IMG/VR virus record: IMGVR_UViG_3300029922_000131
Span: 1-42,895 of that record
From: a virus
Length of the DNA: 42,895 bases
Reading direction: 5' to 3' (one strand)
The notes beneath the pieces were generated by a model that did not search any database, had not been told where the DNA came from, and saw nothing but the letters and a program-made list of their open reading frames with translations. Within the stretch, counting starts at the first letter, position 1. Every line of letters starts with the position of its first letter. Positions 23,225 through 32,945 of this stretch are shown here, piece by piece. The position numbers were made by a program, and so were the translations under genes.

Positions 23225-25075
23225 TCAGCCTCCTGCCGGCGCAGGATTGTTCGCATCATAGGGGGAATCGCCGGGTTGCGGTTCTTCACCCTTGGGTTTC
23301 GTCGGGGTGGCAGCCTTGGCCTTCTGCGCCTTCATGGTCTTCGAACGGTTGTAGATGTTGATCATCGCCTCATCGCGTTGGGCCTGCGTCTGGAACGACA
23401 CTCCGCGCTTGGCCAGTCCGGCAGCGATGGTCGTGCGGTCAGCGTCCGGGATCTGCGTCGTCGAGAAGGCGAAGTCCGTGGCGCCAGGAACATCGAAGAG
23501 CGCCTTCTGTGATGTAGCGCCGGTGGCATCACGGTAGGCCGACTGCAGGGCGACCTGCTTGCCGAGCTCGGTCACTTCGCCGTAGGTCAGCGGGCGCTTC
23601 TCCTTTTGCTCCTGGGCTTCGATCTCCCGATCTAGGATGTTCTTGTAGGACACGACGCGCTGCGTGTTCTCCTTGTTCTGGTAGTCGATCTTGGGATTGA
23701 TGCCTTGCTCGGAAAGGATCTCGCTTGAGACGCGCTCCCGGATGGCGTCGGGGGTGTTCCTTGGCGACTTGGTGGCGTCTGAGGTCTTGCGCGCAATGGC
23801 CTCGACCTTCGCCATCTCCAGACGGTTGTAGTCCGCTTCCGACATGCTCGACCGGATGGGGGAGAAGTCCTGGGTCGAACCGCCGTCGGGGTCCGCCGCC
23901 ATGCGCTCGCGTGCGAGGTAGTAGGCAGGGCTGCCATCCTGGGGCATCGTCAGCTTGATGATCTGGTCCTGCCGGCGCATCAGCTGGTCCTGTTGATCGC
24001 CGGTGAGTTGCTGAAACTTGGTGGCTGGCACGGCGTCCTGGAGCTTGATGCCCTGGTTCATCGCCTTGACGCCGTCGTCCATGATCCCCTTCTGCTGAGC
24101 CATGGTCTGCTGGTCCTTGACGCTGAAGTAACGCTCTCCCTGCTCGGCGACCTTGTTGTAGAGCCTGAGGCCTTCGGCGCCCTCGAAGCGTGGATCATTC
24201 TTGCGGGCTTCCTCGAGGGTGTCGAAGTAGGTCGACCTGGTGGCCGGATTGCCCTTGTCATCTGGCTGGGTGAACTCGCCGAACAGCTCGTTGGTGGTGG
24301 CGTCGACCTCGACGTTCTTCGCTGCGCCCTGGAGGATCCGGCGCTGGGAGTGCTCTATCTCCTGCCCGTGGGTGTCCATCAACTGCTTGGCGTAGTCGAG
24401 TTTCCCGGTGTTGATGGCATCCTCGGCCACGGCGGCGTAGGTCGCGCTCTTGGCGTTGGCGATGTTGAGATCGATCTGCGCCTGGGGCTGACCGGACCGC
24501 TCGCCGTAGTCCTTGATCAGCGCCACTTGCTTGTCGACCTGGTGCTGGAGCGGATCGCCTTGCGCCGGATCTGCTGGGAGGTCGTAGGTGTTCAGCGCGG
24601 CTTCCTGCGACATCTTCACGCTGGCCGTGACGTTCTCGCCGTCCCACTTGTTGTACTGGTTGCGCTCGTAGACGAATCCCTGGCGCTGCACCATGTTCAG
24701 GTGCTCGTTGCTTGAGCGCATGAACTGCGCCTTGGCCATCGCGCTGGGGAGCTGCGCGGCGATCTCGCTCTGCTTGGCCTTATAGTCGGCCATCGTCTGT
24801 TCGACCGCTGGACCGGCATCCTTGCCCAGGTTCTGGCTCAGCAGGCCGCCCTTGGGGTCGTAGAGCTTCTCGTTGTCGAGGGCCTGGAACTGGGTCTGCG
24901 CGTCGACGGCGGTGGCGTGGGCCTTCCAGTAGGCCATGCGCTGCTGGATGGACGCGGACTCTTCGATCGCGCCGCTGATGGGCGTGGATAGAGGAACGTT
25001 CGCCGTCAACTCCGCGTTGGGCTCAACCTGCGGGGCTACGGTCGGGATCTGATCTTCGGGCTGTTGGCCGGGCAT
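23225..25075 (-). CDS. Internal virion protein, gp15-like
   Basis: 616 aa, highly helical and polar, rich in Gln, Lys and Ala, with no membrane segment. The segments MADYKAKQSEIAAQLPSAMA and INTGKLDYAKQLMDTHGQEI are typical of the core protein of short-tailed phages that is ejected and bridges the periplasm. It lies between the gp14-like gene and the giant protein (2-bp gap to each), which is the usual order. Assignment rests on order and composition. Confidence 0.7.
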   Translation of the reverse strand: MPGQQPEDQIPTVAPQVEPNAELTANVPLSTPISGAIEESASIQQRMAYWKAHATAVDAQTQFQALDNEKLYDPKGGLLSQNLGKDAGPAVEQTMADYKAKQSEIAAQLPSAMAKAQFMRSSNEHLNMVQRQGFVYERNQYNKWDGENVTASVKMSQEAALNTYDLPADPAQGDPLQHQVDKQVALIKDYGERSGQPQAQIDLNIANAKSATYAAVAEDAINTGKLDYAKQLMDTHGQEIEHSQRRILQGAAKNVEVDATTNELFGEFTQPDDKGNPATRSTYFDTLEEARKNDPRFEGAEGLRLYNKVAEQGERYFSVKDQQTMAQQKGIMDDGVKAMNQGIKLQDAVPATKFQQLTGDQQDQLMRRQDQIIKLTMPQDGSPAYYLARERMAADPDGGSTQDFSPIRSSMSEADYNRLEMAKVEAIARKTSDATKSPRNTPDAIRERVSSEILSEQGINPKIDYQNKENTQRVVSYKNILDREIEAQEQKEKRPLTYGEVTELGKQVALQSAYRDATGATSQKALFDVPGATDFAFSTTQIPDADRTTIAAGLAKRGVSFQTQAQRDEAMINIYNRSKTMKAQKAKAATPTKPKGEEPQPGDSPYDANNPAPAGG

Positions 25076-25078
25076 GGG

Positions 25079-25603
25079 CTACACCTGACTGTCGAAGATT
25101 GACCCGCCACCGCCGTTGCTGTTGTCCGCGTAGACCTGGCCGGTGGAACCGCGCCCCTTGTAATTCGGATCTGCATCCCGCTCCTCGGCTGCCCCGCTCT
25201 TGATGAGCGCAGCCAGGGCGGCTTCGTTGCCGGCGACGCCAGCCTGCTTGGCCTGGAAGTCCATGTTGGCGGCCTTGACCTGATAGCCGAAAGCAGCGCG
25301 CGATGCGTTGATCTCCAACATCATCTGGTCCATACGACTGGTGGCCGTGGTGCCGGCCTGGACGGTGCGATTGGTGCCAGCGGTTGCCACGGTGTTGCCG
25401 CCGGCCGCAGCGCCCTGCTCGGCGCCACGTACGATCTCGCCGCGGATCTCGCGGTTGCCGGCCTCGAAGCCGCCGGCGCTGATGGCCTGATCCGCCTGGA
25501 TGCGCGCATTGTTGGCGTTGAAGGTGTCGATGGCCTTGTTGCGCTGGCCGGCCGAGTAGGCCTGAGCCGCACCGGCGACGCCGGAAAGACCATCACTCAT
25601 CAT
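25079..25603 (-). CDS. Internal virion protein, gp14-like
   Basis: 174 aa. It opens MMSDGLSGVAGAAQAYSAGQ, continues with an Ala/Gly/Asn-rich helical body, and ends with a Gly/Asn tail. Size and position between the nozzle protein and the gp15-like protein match the small ejected protein gp14 of T7-like phages, thought to sit in the outer membrane during DNA entry. Two ATG codons at the start make the exact first residue uncertain. Confidence 0.7.
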   Translation of the reverse strand: MMSDGLSGVAGAAQAYSAGQRNKAIDTFNANNARIQADQAISAGGFEAGNREIRGEIVRGAEQGAAAGGNTVATAGTNRTVQAGTTATSRMDQMMLEINASRAAFGYQVKAANMDFQAKQAGVAGNEAALAALIKSGAAEERDADPNYKGRGSTGQVYADNSNGGGGSIFDSQV

Positions 25604-25627
25604 GGCCGTGTCTGAAATTGGAGTACC

Positions 25628-28600
25628 CTACCCTTCCGCTGTATAGCCAGTCGGAGCGATGGCGCTGATCGACATGGGCAATGGATCGGTCTGCTGCAAA
25701 CACACCTGGCCGCTGTCCTGCCAAGCACCCGCCAGCGGGATGAGCGCGCGCCCCGTGAATAGTGCCGGGGCCTGTCCCATGGGCTCGAACTGTATGCCGC
25801 GCTGATCCCATTCATAGAGGTGCTGGAAGTCCGGACCCCAGTAGCCGCCGCGGGTGTTGTAGAACATCACCGCGGCCTCGACCATCAACTGCTCCTTGTT
25901 CATCAGTGTCTCGGTGCGGCCACCGCTATCGCGCGGGAGCGTCTGCACCTGGCCGATGATCGGTAGGCCGGCGGTCAGGACGAGGTAGTTCCTGGTGGTA
26001 GTGAAGACGCCCGCGTTGCTGACCACGGTCGGCGTGGCGTCCGTCAGCGCGTTGGCCACCACGGCACCGTCGCCCTGAGCGCTGATCGCCAGACCGGCGA
26101 GCTGGGTCATCCCCGAGAAGGTGTTGGCCATCAGGCCCCAGGTGGTCAGCGCGATGCCCTGCGCCCAGGTCGGGACGTTCTTGCTCGGCGTGCAGGTCAC
26201 GATGCTCGTGCTGGTGATGCCGATGATCGTGAAGACCACCTGGTCGATCACCCAGCCGATGGGGTACGGCGCGGGGATGGTGTTGGCGTTCGCGGTCGTC
26301 GGGTCGATCGGCATCAGCTGCGTGCCGTTGGCGATCTCGCGCAGGACCACGGCGTTGCCGACGCTCAGCGTCCCGAATGCCGCCACGCTCGAGGTCAGGG
26401 TGATGACATCGTTCGGCGTCCAGGTCCCGGCGGTCGAGCTGGTGACCGTGGTCGCCGACGTGTTGCGTCCGTCATAGGTCATGCTGCAGTCGGTGAAGAT
26501 CGCGTCGGTGAGATACTGGAGATCGGCGAACTCCCGGTTGGCCAGACGCTCGATGGTGCGCTGGGTGGCGCCCAGGACGGTGCGGTTCACGACTAGGTAG
26601 ACGGTCACTGCCGGACCCTCGCGCACACAGCAGACCTGCTCGACGATTCCCAGGTAGAAGTCGTGCGCGCTCCACGCCCACATCTCCTGGTCCATTATGT
26701 AGGTCATGCCCAGCAGCGCGCCCTTGGTCTGCACGCACCAGACGATGGAGTTCCATGTTTTCTGCCAATCGATCTGCAGAATGGTGTTGTTCTCGAAGAG
26801 CTGGGGGGCGTAGAGCGTGGTGTCCTTGCCGGCATAGGTGGTGGTGTAGATCGAATAGCGGAGATCGCGGATGATGTTCGCTGCCGAGTCGACGTAGATG
26901 GCCGTGATTCCGATGGCGAAGCCCGAGACGAGCGCGGCGCCGGACGTTCCGTTGCGCTGGCACGCCGTGGCGGTTGCCGTCACCTCGCCGAAGGCATTCC
27001 CGGGCGCCACATATTCGCCGCCGCTGGTCAGGATCACCATCTTGCCGATGTCGATGATGCCGTTGATGAACTGGCGCTCATTGCCGGTCAGCGTGAAGCT
27101 GAAGGCCATGGCATCGGTGACGGGCAGGAAGTTGGTGAAGTTGTGGTAGTCGGTGATGTTGCTGCCCCACGCGGTCTGCGGGGCGTTGAAGGTGTTGGCG
27201 AACAGGAGGCGCGACTGCATGGCGGCGACTACGGCTGGGTAGTCGTTGGGCGTCGAGAACAGCGGGATCTGGGCGGGCGGCTGCTTGGCGGTATTCGGCG
27301 TGATGCCGGTGTCATTGAAAGAGGTGATCACCGATGATCCGATGAAACCAGGGATGCCATTCACGATCGAATAGATGTTATACGATGCGGCTCCTGTCAC
27401 GGGATTCCATGAGATGGCGTTCGGGTAACTTCCGTTCGGCGGCAGCGTGGTGATCACACCCGCGTTGCTCTGGAACCCCTCTGCTCCACTCGCCAAGCTG
27501 ACAGCGGTGATCACATAGTCATAAGTGACGTAACCAGGGCCTGGCGGCGGCTGGGTGCTCGGGGGAATGCCGGTGTCGGTGAACGTCGTCGTGATGCCGC
27601 CAGCGACATTGGCCATCAGGCCGAACTGCCCGGTGGTGTGGTTCAGCTTGTAGACGTAGAACCCCGTGGCTTCCGGCTGGTTATTCGTCCAGCTGATGAC
27701 CACATTGTTTGCCGCATCGGCCTGGCCGACCGTGCTGATGGCGATGGGGCTCAATGGCAGGTAGGACGCGATCGGCAGGTAGGCCGAGACCACATACTGA
27801 TCGGGTGGCTGCAGCGTGACATCACCACCAACGGCGGTGACAGCGCTTGGTGCATTGCCTGCCACCAGTGAGTTCGTCACGTTGACGCCAGTCGGTGCCG
27901 CGATGCCGGTGGTGGGCGTGAATGCAGCCATGGTCCACAGTTGAAGCAGTGAATAGGTCAACTGCTGCGGCTGGAAGAGTTGGTTCGCAATGAAGAGTTG
28001 GTCTTGGATCTGTGCAACCGTCAGGGTGGCCAGGGCCGCCTGCGGGATGGACGTCGGGAGCTCATAGACCGTCGCACTCGGCTGTGCATACCAGTAGGTC
28101 GCATTTGGCGGTGCATTGTTGGTCGTGTTGGCGATGCAGAGATAGTAGACCCCGGCGTACAGGACCATCATCCCAGGCGTGTAGGCCTGTCCGCTGTTCC
28201 ACGGGTTCTGCAGGAGGAGCGCCCAGGTCGCATTGAATGTCGGCGATGGGGTGACGTTGGTGTTGACCGCCTTGGCCTGGAAGTAGTTGGATCCCGATGA
28301 CACCACGGTCCCGACCTGATAGGTCGTCAGGCTCGACCACGCAGCGGCCGGAAACAGACCATTCATCGGTATCGGTCCGATGGGCGCACCATTGAGATAG
28401 AAGCGCAGATACAGGTTGCCCATCTCGAGCAGCAGTTCCTGGTTGGTCGAGATCCCGAACTTCACCAGGCGCACCTGGTTGGCCGAGTTCTTCACGTTCG
28501 CGACGTAGACCGATCCGCTGCGGTTCTCGATCGCGCCATTGCGCACGACCAGGAAATTGCGCAGGACGGCGAAACCGGACTGGTACTTCTGGAGATCGAC

Positions 28601-28672
28601 GCGGCCGAGAAGCTGGGGGGAGAGCAACCCGCCCGAGAAGCTGGACTGTCGGAGGGTGGCGGATTCAGCCAT
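25628..28672 (-). CDS. Tail nozzle protein (tail tubular protein B-like)
   Basis: 1014 aa. The N-terminus SSFSGGLLSPQLLGRVDLQK followed by GFAVLRNFLVVRNGAIENR is the hallmark of the nozzle protein family of short-tailed phages. The remainder is beta-rich with repeated fibronectin-like segments near residues 280-440 (NNVVISWTNNQPEATGFYVY, later SWNPVTGAASYNIY). These may be surface Ig-like additions, since T7 gp12 is shorter. It forms the distal tube of the tail, binding the adaptor and the spikes. The start overlaps the adaptor gene by 8 bp. Confidence 0.88.
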   Translation of the reverse strand: MAESATLRQSSFSGGLLSPQLLGRVDLQKYQSGFAVLRNFLVVRNGAIENRSGSVYVANVKNSANQVRLVKFGISTNQELLLEMGNLYLRFYLNGAPIGPIPMNGLFPAAAWSSLTTYQVGTVVSSGSNYFQAKAVNTNVTPSPTFNATWALLLQNPWNSGQAYTPGMMVLYAGVYYLCIANTTNNAPPNATYWYAQPSATVYELPTSIPQAALATLTVAQIQDQLFIANQLFQPQQLTYSLLQLWTMAAFTPTTGIAAPTGVNVTNSLVAGNAPSAVTAVGGDVTLQPPDQYVVSAYLPIASYLPLSPIAISTVGQADAANNVVISWTNNQPEATGFYVYKLNHTTGQFGLMANVAGGITTTFTDTGIPPSTQPPPGPGYVTYDYVITAVSLASGAEGFQSNAGVITTLPPNGSYPNAISWNPVTGAASYNIYSIVNGIPGFIGSSVITSFNDTGITPNTAKQPPAQIPLFSTPNDYPAVVAAMQSRLLFANTFNAPQTAWGSNITDYHNFTNFLPVTDAMAFSFTLTGNERQFINGIIDIGKMVILTSGGEYVAPGNAFGEVTATATACQRNGTSGAALVSGFAIGITAIYVDSAANIIRDLRYSIYTTTYAGKDTTLYAPQLFENNTILQIDWQKTWNSIVWCVQTKGALLGMTYIMDQEMWAWSAHDFYLGIVEQVCCVREGPAVTVYLVVNRTVLGATQRTIERLANREFADLQYLTDAIFTDCSMTYDGRNTSATTVTSSTAGTWTPNDVITLTSSVAAFGTLSVGNAVVLREIANGTQLMPIDPTTANANTIPAPYPIGWVIDQVVFTIIGITSTSIVTCTPSKNVPTWAQGIALTTWGLMANTFSGMTQLAGLAISAQGDGAVVANALTDATPTVVSNAGVFTTTRNYLVLTAGLPIIGQVQTLPRDSGGRTETLMNKEQLMVEAAVMFYNTRGGYWGPDFQHLYEWDQRGIQFEPMGQAPALFTGRALIPLAGAWQDSGQVCLQQTDPLPMSISAIAPTGYTAEG

Positions 28673-29390
28673 TGTAGCGACCGCGCACGAACTCGGAATT
28701 GTAGTCCACCTGCGGCTGCGAGTTCTGCTGCGAATTCAACATCTGCCCCCTCGCCTTCGCCTTCCAGAACTCGTAGAGCTTGATGTTCTCCTCGCGGCGC
28801 TTGGCATCCCGGCACAGCGCGTAGAGCTCGACGGCCACGCGGAAGGCCAGCAGGTTGGCGAAGTCGTACGAGAAGACCGCGGCATTCTGCTGCTGGGTGG
28901 TGTAGCGGATCCAGGCGTTGGGCGCGTCGGTGTAGATCAGCCGGCCCACGTTGTCGACGCCATCCTCGAACGGCCAGGGGTTCGCATCACCATCCTGGCG
29001 AGCGAAGGCCAGGGACTGGTAACCGGCGTTGCTGGGGATGCCCGTCATCGGCGGGATGATGGGCGGCGGGGCAACGATGTTGCCACAGACGATGCGCCGC
29101 ACGGCCAGGCAGTCGGAGGGGTACCGGTAACTGTAGATCCACTCTGGGGTCGCCGGAACTCCTACGGTCGGCGTCGGGCCGCCCACCTGGTTGAGCGCCA
29201 CGTAGAGCATGGCGAACGGGTACGGCCAGTCGGTGAGCTCGGCATCCCGGCAGAAGTAGTACCAGAACTGAAGCTGCGCCATCTCGTTCGACTTGGGCGC
29301 GCCGGTCAACGAGCTGACGTTCTGGGATGAACCAATGCGGTTCAGCGCCATGTTCGAGATTGAGAGATCGCTGAGCTGGACGGTCGTCAC
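28665..29390 (-). CDS. Tail adaptor protein (tail tubular protein A-like)
   Basis: 241 aa from a GTG preceded by GGAG. The N-terminus LSISNMALNRIGSSQ and the later WPYPFAMLYVALNQVG, WIYSYRYPSDCLAVRRI and FANLLAFRVAVELYALC are typical of the family that joins the portal to the nozzle. It is the usual neighbour of the nozzle gene and of the usual size. The C-terminal tail is Gln/Asn-rich. Confidence 0.88.
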   Translation of the reverse strand: MTTVQLSDLSISNMALNRIGSSQNVSSLTGAPKSNEMAQLQFWYYFCRDAELTDWPYPFAMLYVALNQVGGPTPTVGVPATPEWIYSYRYPSDCLAVRRIVCGNIVAPPPIIPPMTGIPSNAGYQSLAFARQDGDANPWPFEDGVDNVGRLIYTDAPNAWIRYTTQQQNAAVFSYDFANLLAFRVAVELYALCRDAKRREENIKLYEFWKAKARGQMLNSQQNSQPQVDYNSEFVRGRYNG

Positions 29391-29423
29391 GGGCTACTCC
29401 ACAGTGAGGCGCCCCGGTGACTC

Positions 29424-29990
29424 CTAGCGGGCCATCGCGGCGCGGGTCGCGTCGTTGATCGCCGCCAGGGGATCCTTCACCTGGTTGTGCACGCCGGTCA
29501 GCGGGATGCCGACGCCGGGGGTGAAGCCAGGGCCGTGGCCGACGATGTCGCTCTTGAGGTTCGGGATGGCGGCGCCGGGCATCCGCATCCATTCCTCGCG
29601 GAAGTGGTCCTTATTCTTGATCCGGAAGCGGTCGCCGGGATTGCGCAGCCAGGCATGCATGGCGCCCGGCTCGGGGTAGGTGCCCTGGTTGTAGGCCTCG
29701 ACCTCGATCGTCCACTCGGGCGGCGGGAGGGCGGCGACGCGGGCAGCCTCGTCGCTGACCTTCTTGGCCTCGGCCGCCACACGAGCCTCGTCGCGCGCCA
29801 GCATCTCCTTGAGCATGCCGACGAGCTTCTGGTTCTCGGCCTCGAGCGCGGCCAGGCGCCCATCGGTGTCGCCGACCGGGGGCTTGGCCTGGGGCGCCGG
29901 GGACTGCCGGATGGAGTCGTTCTGCTCGTTGAGCACCGCCGTCGACATGGTCGGGGTGGCGGGCTCCTGTTCTTTGACTTTCCTGGGCAT
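29424..29990 (-). CDS. Structural-region protein, function unknown
   Basis: 188 aa. The first part is Pro/Gln-rich, followed by a coiled-coil-like helix (LAALEAENQKLVGMLKEML) and a globular C-terminal half with WTIEVEAYNQGTYPEPGAM. A ribosome site (GGAG) precedes the ATG. Lying between cement and adaptor, it is probably a minor virion or assembly protein. I do not recognise its family. Confidence 0.7.
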   Translation of the reverse strand: MPRKVKEQEPATPTMSTAVLNEQNDSIRQSPAPQAKPPVGDTDGRLAALEAENQKLVGMLKEMLARDEARVAAEAKKVSDEAARVAALPPPEWTIEVEAYNQGTYPEPGAMHAWLRNPGDRFRIKNKDHFREEWMRMPGAAIPNLKSDIVGHGPGFTPGVGIPLTGVHNQVKDPLAAINDATRAAMAR

Positions 29991-30026
29991 GACGAGCTCC
30001 GGGTGAGGCGACGAAGGCAGGGAGGG

Positions 30027-30494
30027 CTACTTGACCGTGTAGCCGATCGGCAGCGGCAGGTTGTCCTGCATCGCGTCGTTGGTCAGCCAGGAGTTCAGGC
30101 TGCCAGTCGAGTGGGTACCGACGCTGATGGCCTTGATGCGGATGTACCGGTAGTTGTTGAGGTTCAGCTGCGCATTGGCGTAGATGAACGCACGCGGGAC
30201 CTTCATCTTGAACTCGGCGTTGATCAGCAGGCTGGCCTCGGCGATGACCCCGGTGTCGAGGATGATCACGCTGGTACCGGCCGCGAAGGTCGGGTCGGTG
30301 TTGTTGCCCTGGAGCTGGAGGTCGAGGCTGGTGCCGACCGTGAAGGTCGCGGCCAGCTGGATGTACCAGATCCAGTCGCTGCCCATGCCCCAGTCATCCA
30401 GTGCACCGGTGTCGAGGTAGACGCTCGGGTACTGGGTGCCGGTCGTGGGCGCGAAGGCCGTGGCCAGCTGAGTGTTCGCGTCGAGGATGGCCAT
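30027..30494 (-). CDS. Capsid cement protein, Bbp16-like
   Basis: 155 aa, beta-rich. It opens MAILDANTQLATAFAPTTGT and has SLDLQLQGNNTDPTFAAGT and NNYRYIRIKAISVGT, as in the Bbp16 family of capsid-stabilising proteins of phage BPP-1 and relatives. It follows the major capsid gene as in those phages. It would bind the outer capsid surface and strengthen it. Confidence 0.75.
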   Translation of the reverse strand: MAILDANTQLATAFAPTTGTQYPSVYLDTGALDDWGMGSDWIWYIQLAATFTVGTSLDLQLQGNNTDPTFAAGTSVIILDTGVIAEASLLINAEFKMKVPRAFIYANAQLNLNNYRYIRIKAISVGTHSTGSLNSWLTNDAMQDNLPLPIGYTVK

Positions 30495-30549
30495 GGCAGG
30501 AGCTCCGGAAGGTTCCGTGGGGGTAGGTCTGGTCGGTGCCTGAGATGAC

Positions 30550-31602
30550 TCAGGTCACCTGGCTCTCGGTGCTGAGGAGCTGGTCGCTGTTCAGGATGGG
30601 GATGCCCATGTGGAAGAGCACCTTCAGCCCGAAGATCTCACCCCAGGTCAGGGTGTTGTTGCGCTTGTTGTCGGCCTGGATGTGCAGCATCTCGCGGATG
30701 GTGCGGTTGCAGACCCAGACGTTGCGCGCCGAGATCGGGATCGAGGTCATCGGGTTGCCGGTGGTCGAGGCCGGCATGCTGATGGACGGCAGGCGGTACA
30801 GCGCCTTGGTCATCAGCTTGATGAGATCCGCGGCGTTGTTCTCGTTGGTCAGATTGGTCGTGTCGATGTTGGCGATGCGGACGCACTGCCTCCAGTCCTT
30901 CAGCGCGATGCCGCAGTTCCAGGTGAACTGGTCGCGGTAGACCGGCAGCATGGTGGCCGCGTAGCCGGCGGTGACCTGGGCGATCTGCTGGCCCCAGTCG
31001 CGGTGCTGGAGACCGCTGGCCATGCCGCGCGGGAAGATGCCGGTCAGGCTCTTGGTGCCCAGGCCGATGAGGTACATCGAGGCGTTGACGGTCGAGGTCC
31101 CGCCGCCATCCAGGACGTTCTGGGCGTTGGCCGCGTTGGCGCTGTTGACGGTCGGGTAGCGGCTCGAGAGGCCGTAGAAGTCCGACGTGGTCTGGGTCGA
31201 GTTGCCGTAGAACAGCAGGCCGCTGAACTTCTGGCTGAGCGCCTCGAAGTAGGGGATCGCCATGCGCAGGCGGTAGGCGCCGACCTCGCCATTGAGCTCG
31301 GCCATCTTGATGTCGACCTCGTTGAACACGTCGAGGATGCTCATCGCATCGTCGAACTGTGCCACGCGGCTGGTCGAGGTCGCGATGCCGGCGCCGAGTT
31401 GGCGGCTGGAGACGGTCGGCAGCAGGACCTGCACCGTGGTCCGATTCATCAGCGCGCCGTTGCTCTCTTCCCAGAGCATGTACTGGTTGATCTCGTTCGA
31501 CTGGTTCAGGATGCCGATGATGTCGGCAGCCTTACCGTCCGGATCGCGCCCCTTGGTCCAGTTGAGGAGGGTATCAACGCCAGAGGCGAGGGCAGTAGCC
31601 AT
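30550..31602 (-). CDS. Major capsid protein, Bbp17-like
   Basis: 350 aa, right between scaffold and cement genes. It opens MATALASGVDTLLNWTKGRD and contains the segments MLWEESNGALMNRTT and TVSSRQLGAGIATSTSRVAQ, where capsid proteins of the BPP-1 group carry similar residues. A helix with FYGNSTQTTSDFYGLSSRY follows. No protease site is evident. The fold is expected to be HK97-like; this is knowledge of the family, not visible here. Confidence 0.85.
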   Translation of the reverse strand: MATALASGVDTLLNWTKGRDPDGKAADIIGILNQSNEINQYMLWEESNGALMNRTTVQVLLPTVSSRQLGAGIATSTSRVAQFDDAMSILDVFNEVDIKMAELNGEVGAYRLRMAIPYFEALSQKFSGLLFYGNSTQTTSDFYGLSSRYPTVNSANAANAQNVLDGGGTSTVNASMYLIGLGTKSLTGIFPRGMASGLQHRDWGQQIAQVTAGYAATMLPVYRDQFTWNCGIALKDWRQCVRIANIDTTNLTNENNAADLIKLMTKALYRLPSISMPASTTGNPMTSIPISARNVWVCNRTIREMLHIQADNKRNNTLTWGEIFGLKVLFHMGIPILNSDQLLSTESQVT

Positions 31603-31626
31603 GGTGAGTTCCTAGGAAGGAAGTGG

Positions 31627-32478
31627 TCATTTCGTGCCAAACCAGCGCTCACCGGCCGATCTGAGATCAGTGGCCGTGTGAGATTGCCCTTCGATGGGCT
31701 TGTCTTCTTGGAGTAGTTTGCCGATCGCGGCGAGATCCTTGAGGACCGCTGGATCGGAGCCGTACGGGCTGCCCTTGAGCAGCTTGGTCACGTGCGGCAT
31801 GTTGACGAGGGCGCGGTTCGCCAGTGCCTTCGCGGCGGCGAACTTGGGGCCGGCGAGGTCGGGATCCTTGGCGGCCTGGGACTCGAAGTCATCGTACATC
31901 TTGTTCAGCGTGGCGCGCGCTTCGACCTGGGTGGCGGCGCGAACCTGCTCGACGACCCTGGACTCGCGATTGACCAGGAGCTGGGCGACCTCGGGGGCCA
32001 GCTTGTGCTCGCGCCCGTAGTTCTCGATCGCCTTGAGGTCGTCCGCGGTGAGCAGCGACTTCTCGGGCGCCTTGAGGTCGTACTTCGGCGCGTTGGGATC
32101 GACGACGACCGGCGGCGCTTCGGCCTTCTTGACCTCGGGCGGCGCGGTGACGGTCTCGTCGATCAGGGTCTTGCGCACCGGCGGCGCGTTGGGATCGACG
32201 GCCGGATCGGGCGTCTTGGTCTTGGCCGCTTCCGCAGCCTTGGCCGCTGCTGCCGCGTCCGCTGCGGCCTTGGCGGCATCGGCACCAGGTGCGGTCGACC
32301 CGGCTGGCAGCGTGGTGGCGCCCGGAGCAACGACCGGCGTCGGGCCGGCGGGCGGTGTGGCGGGTGCAGCCTGACGGGACGGATCATTGGCGGCCAGCGG
32401 CAACGTGTCGCGCGGTGCGTCGATCTTCACCGTGGTGGTGATGCTCGGGGGCTGCGTGATGGTGGTTGCGTCTGGCAT
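31627..32478 (-). CDS. Capsid scaffolding protein
   Basis: 283 aa. The N-terminal half is Pro/Ala/Thr-rich and looks disordered. The second half is helical: LLTADDLKAIENYGREHKLA, VVEQVRAATQVEARATLNKM, and an end segment PYGSDPAVLKDLAAIGKLL that fits the C-terminal capsid-binding helix of podovirus scaffolds. It lies immediately upstream of the major capsid gene, as scaffolds do. It would guide procapsid assembly and then leave. Confidence 0.8.
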   Translation of the reverse strand: MPDATTITQPPSITTTVKIDAPRDTLPLAANDPSRQAAPATPPAGPTPVVAPGATTLPAGSTAPGADAAKAAADAAAAAKAAEAAKTKTPDPAVDPNAPPVRKTLIDETVTAPPEVKKAEAPPVVVDPNAPKYDLKAPEKSLLTADDLKAIENYGREHKLAPEVAQLLVNRESRVVEQVRAATQVEARATLNKMYDDFESQAAKDPDLAGPKFAAAKALANRALVNMPHVTKLLKGSPYGSDPAVLKDLAAIGKLLQEDKPIEGQSHTATDLRSAGERWFGTK

Positions 32479-32519
32479 GTCTGGGTGTGGTGGTGGTATT
32501 TCTAGACGCAGGCGTTCAA

Positions 32520-32945
32520 TTAGTCAACGTTTTCTTGATCCTTGGTGCGTTTATGCAACGCGACCTGCCGTTCCTGCTCATCGATCTTGGCCTGTGCCGC
32601 GCGTTCGAGCAGCAGCTCCGGGTAGGTCGCCAGCGAGTGGCTGGCCAGGATTTTCAGGATCTCAGCGCCCACCCAGCGACGACCCTCCGCGCGCTGGATC
32701 ATGATCGGATCGCTGTCGGCGATGCTGAGCATGTCGCAGATTTCGAGCAGACGGTAGACGAAGCGGCGACCGTGCACGCTGGTCAGGATCGCGGTCAGAT
32801 CCAGCTTCTCCTGATCCTGGCGCCGACCGGCTTGCAGGACCGAGACCTCGATCTGGTTGGTGTCGGCCGCGTTGGGCTGCGGCGGCTCGAAGCCCTGAGC
32901 CGTCGGCAGCGTGTCCTCCGGAAGATCATCGGGGTTCTCGCTCAT
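32520..32945 (-). CDS. Bbp19-like head-region protein
   Basis: 141 aa. The central segment TSVHGRRFVYRLLEICDML and later EGRRWVGAEILKIL match the phage Bbp19-like domain, a small protein encoded between portal and scaffold in BPP-1-like phages. The N-terminus is acidic and disordered and the tail is charged. It overlaps the portal gene by 4 bp (ATGA). Its precise role in head assembly is not established. Confidence 0.7.
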   Translation of the reverse strand: MSENPDDLPEDTLPTAQGFEPPQPNAADTNQIEVSVLQAGRRQDQEKLDLTAILTSVHGRRFVYRLLEICDMLSIADSDPIMIQRAEGRRWVGAEILKILASHSLATYPELLLERAAQAKIDEQERQVALHKRTKDQENVD

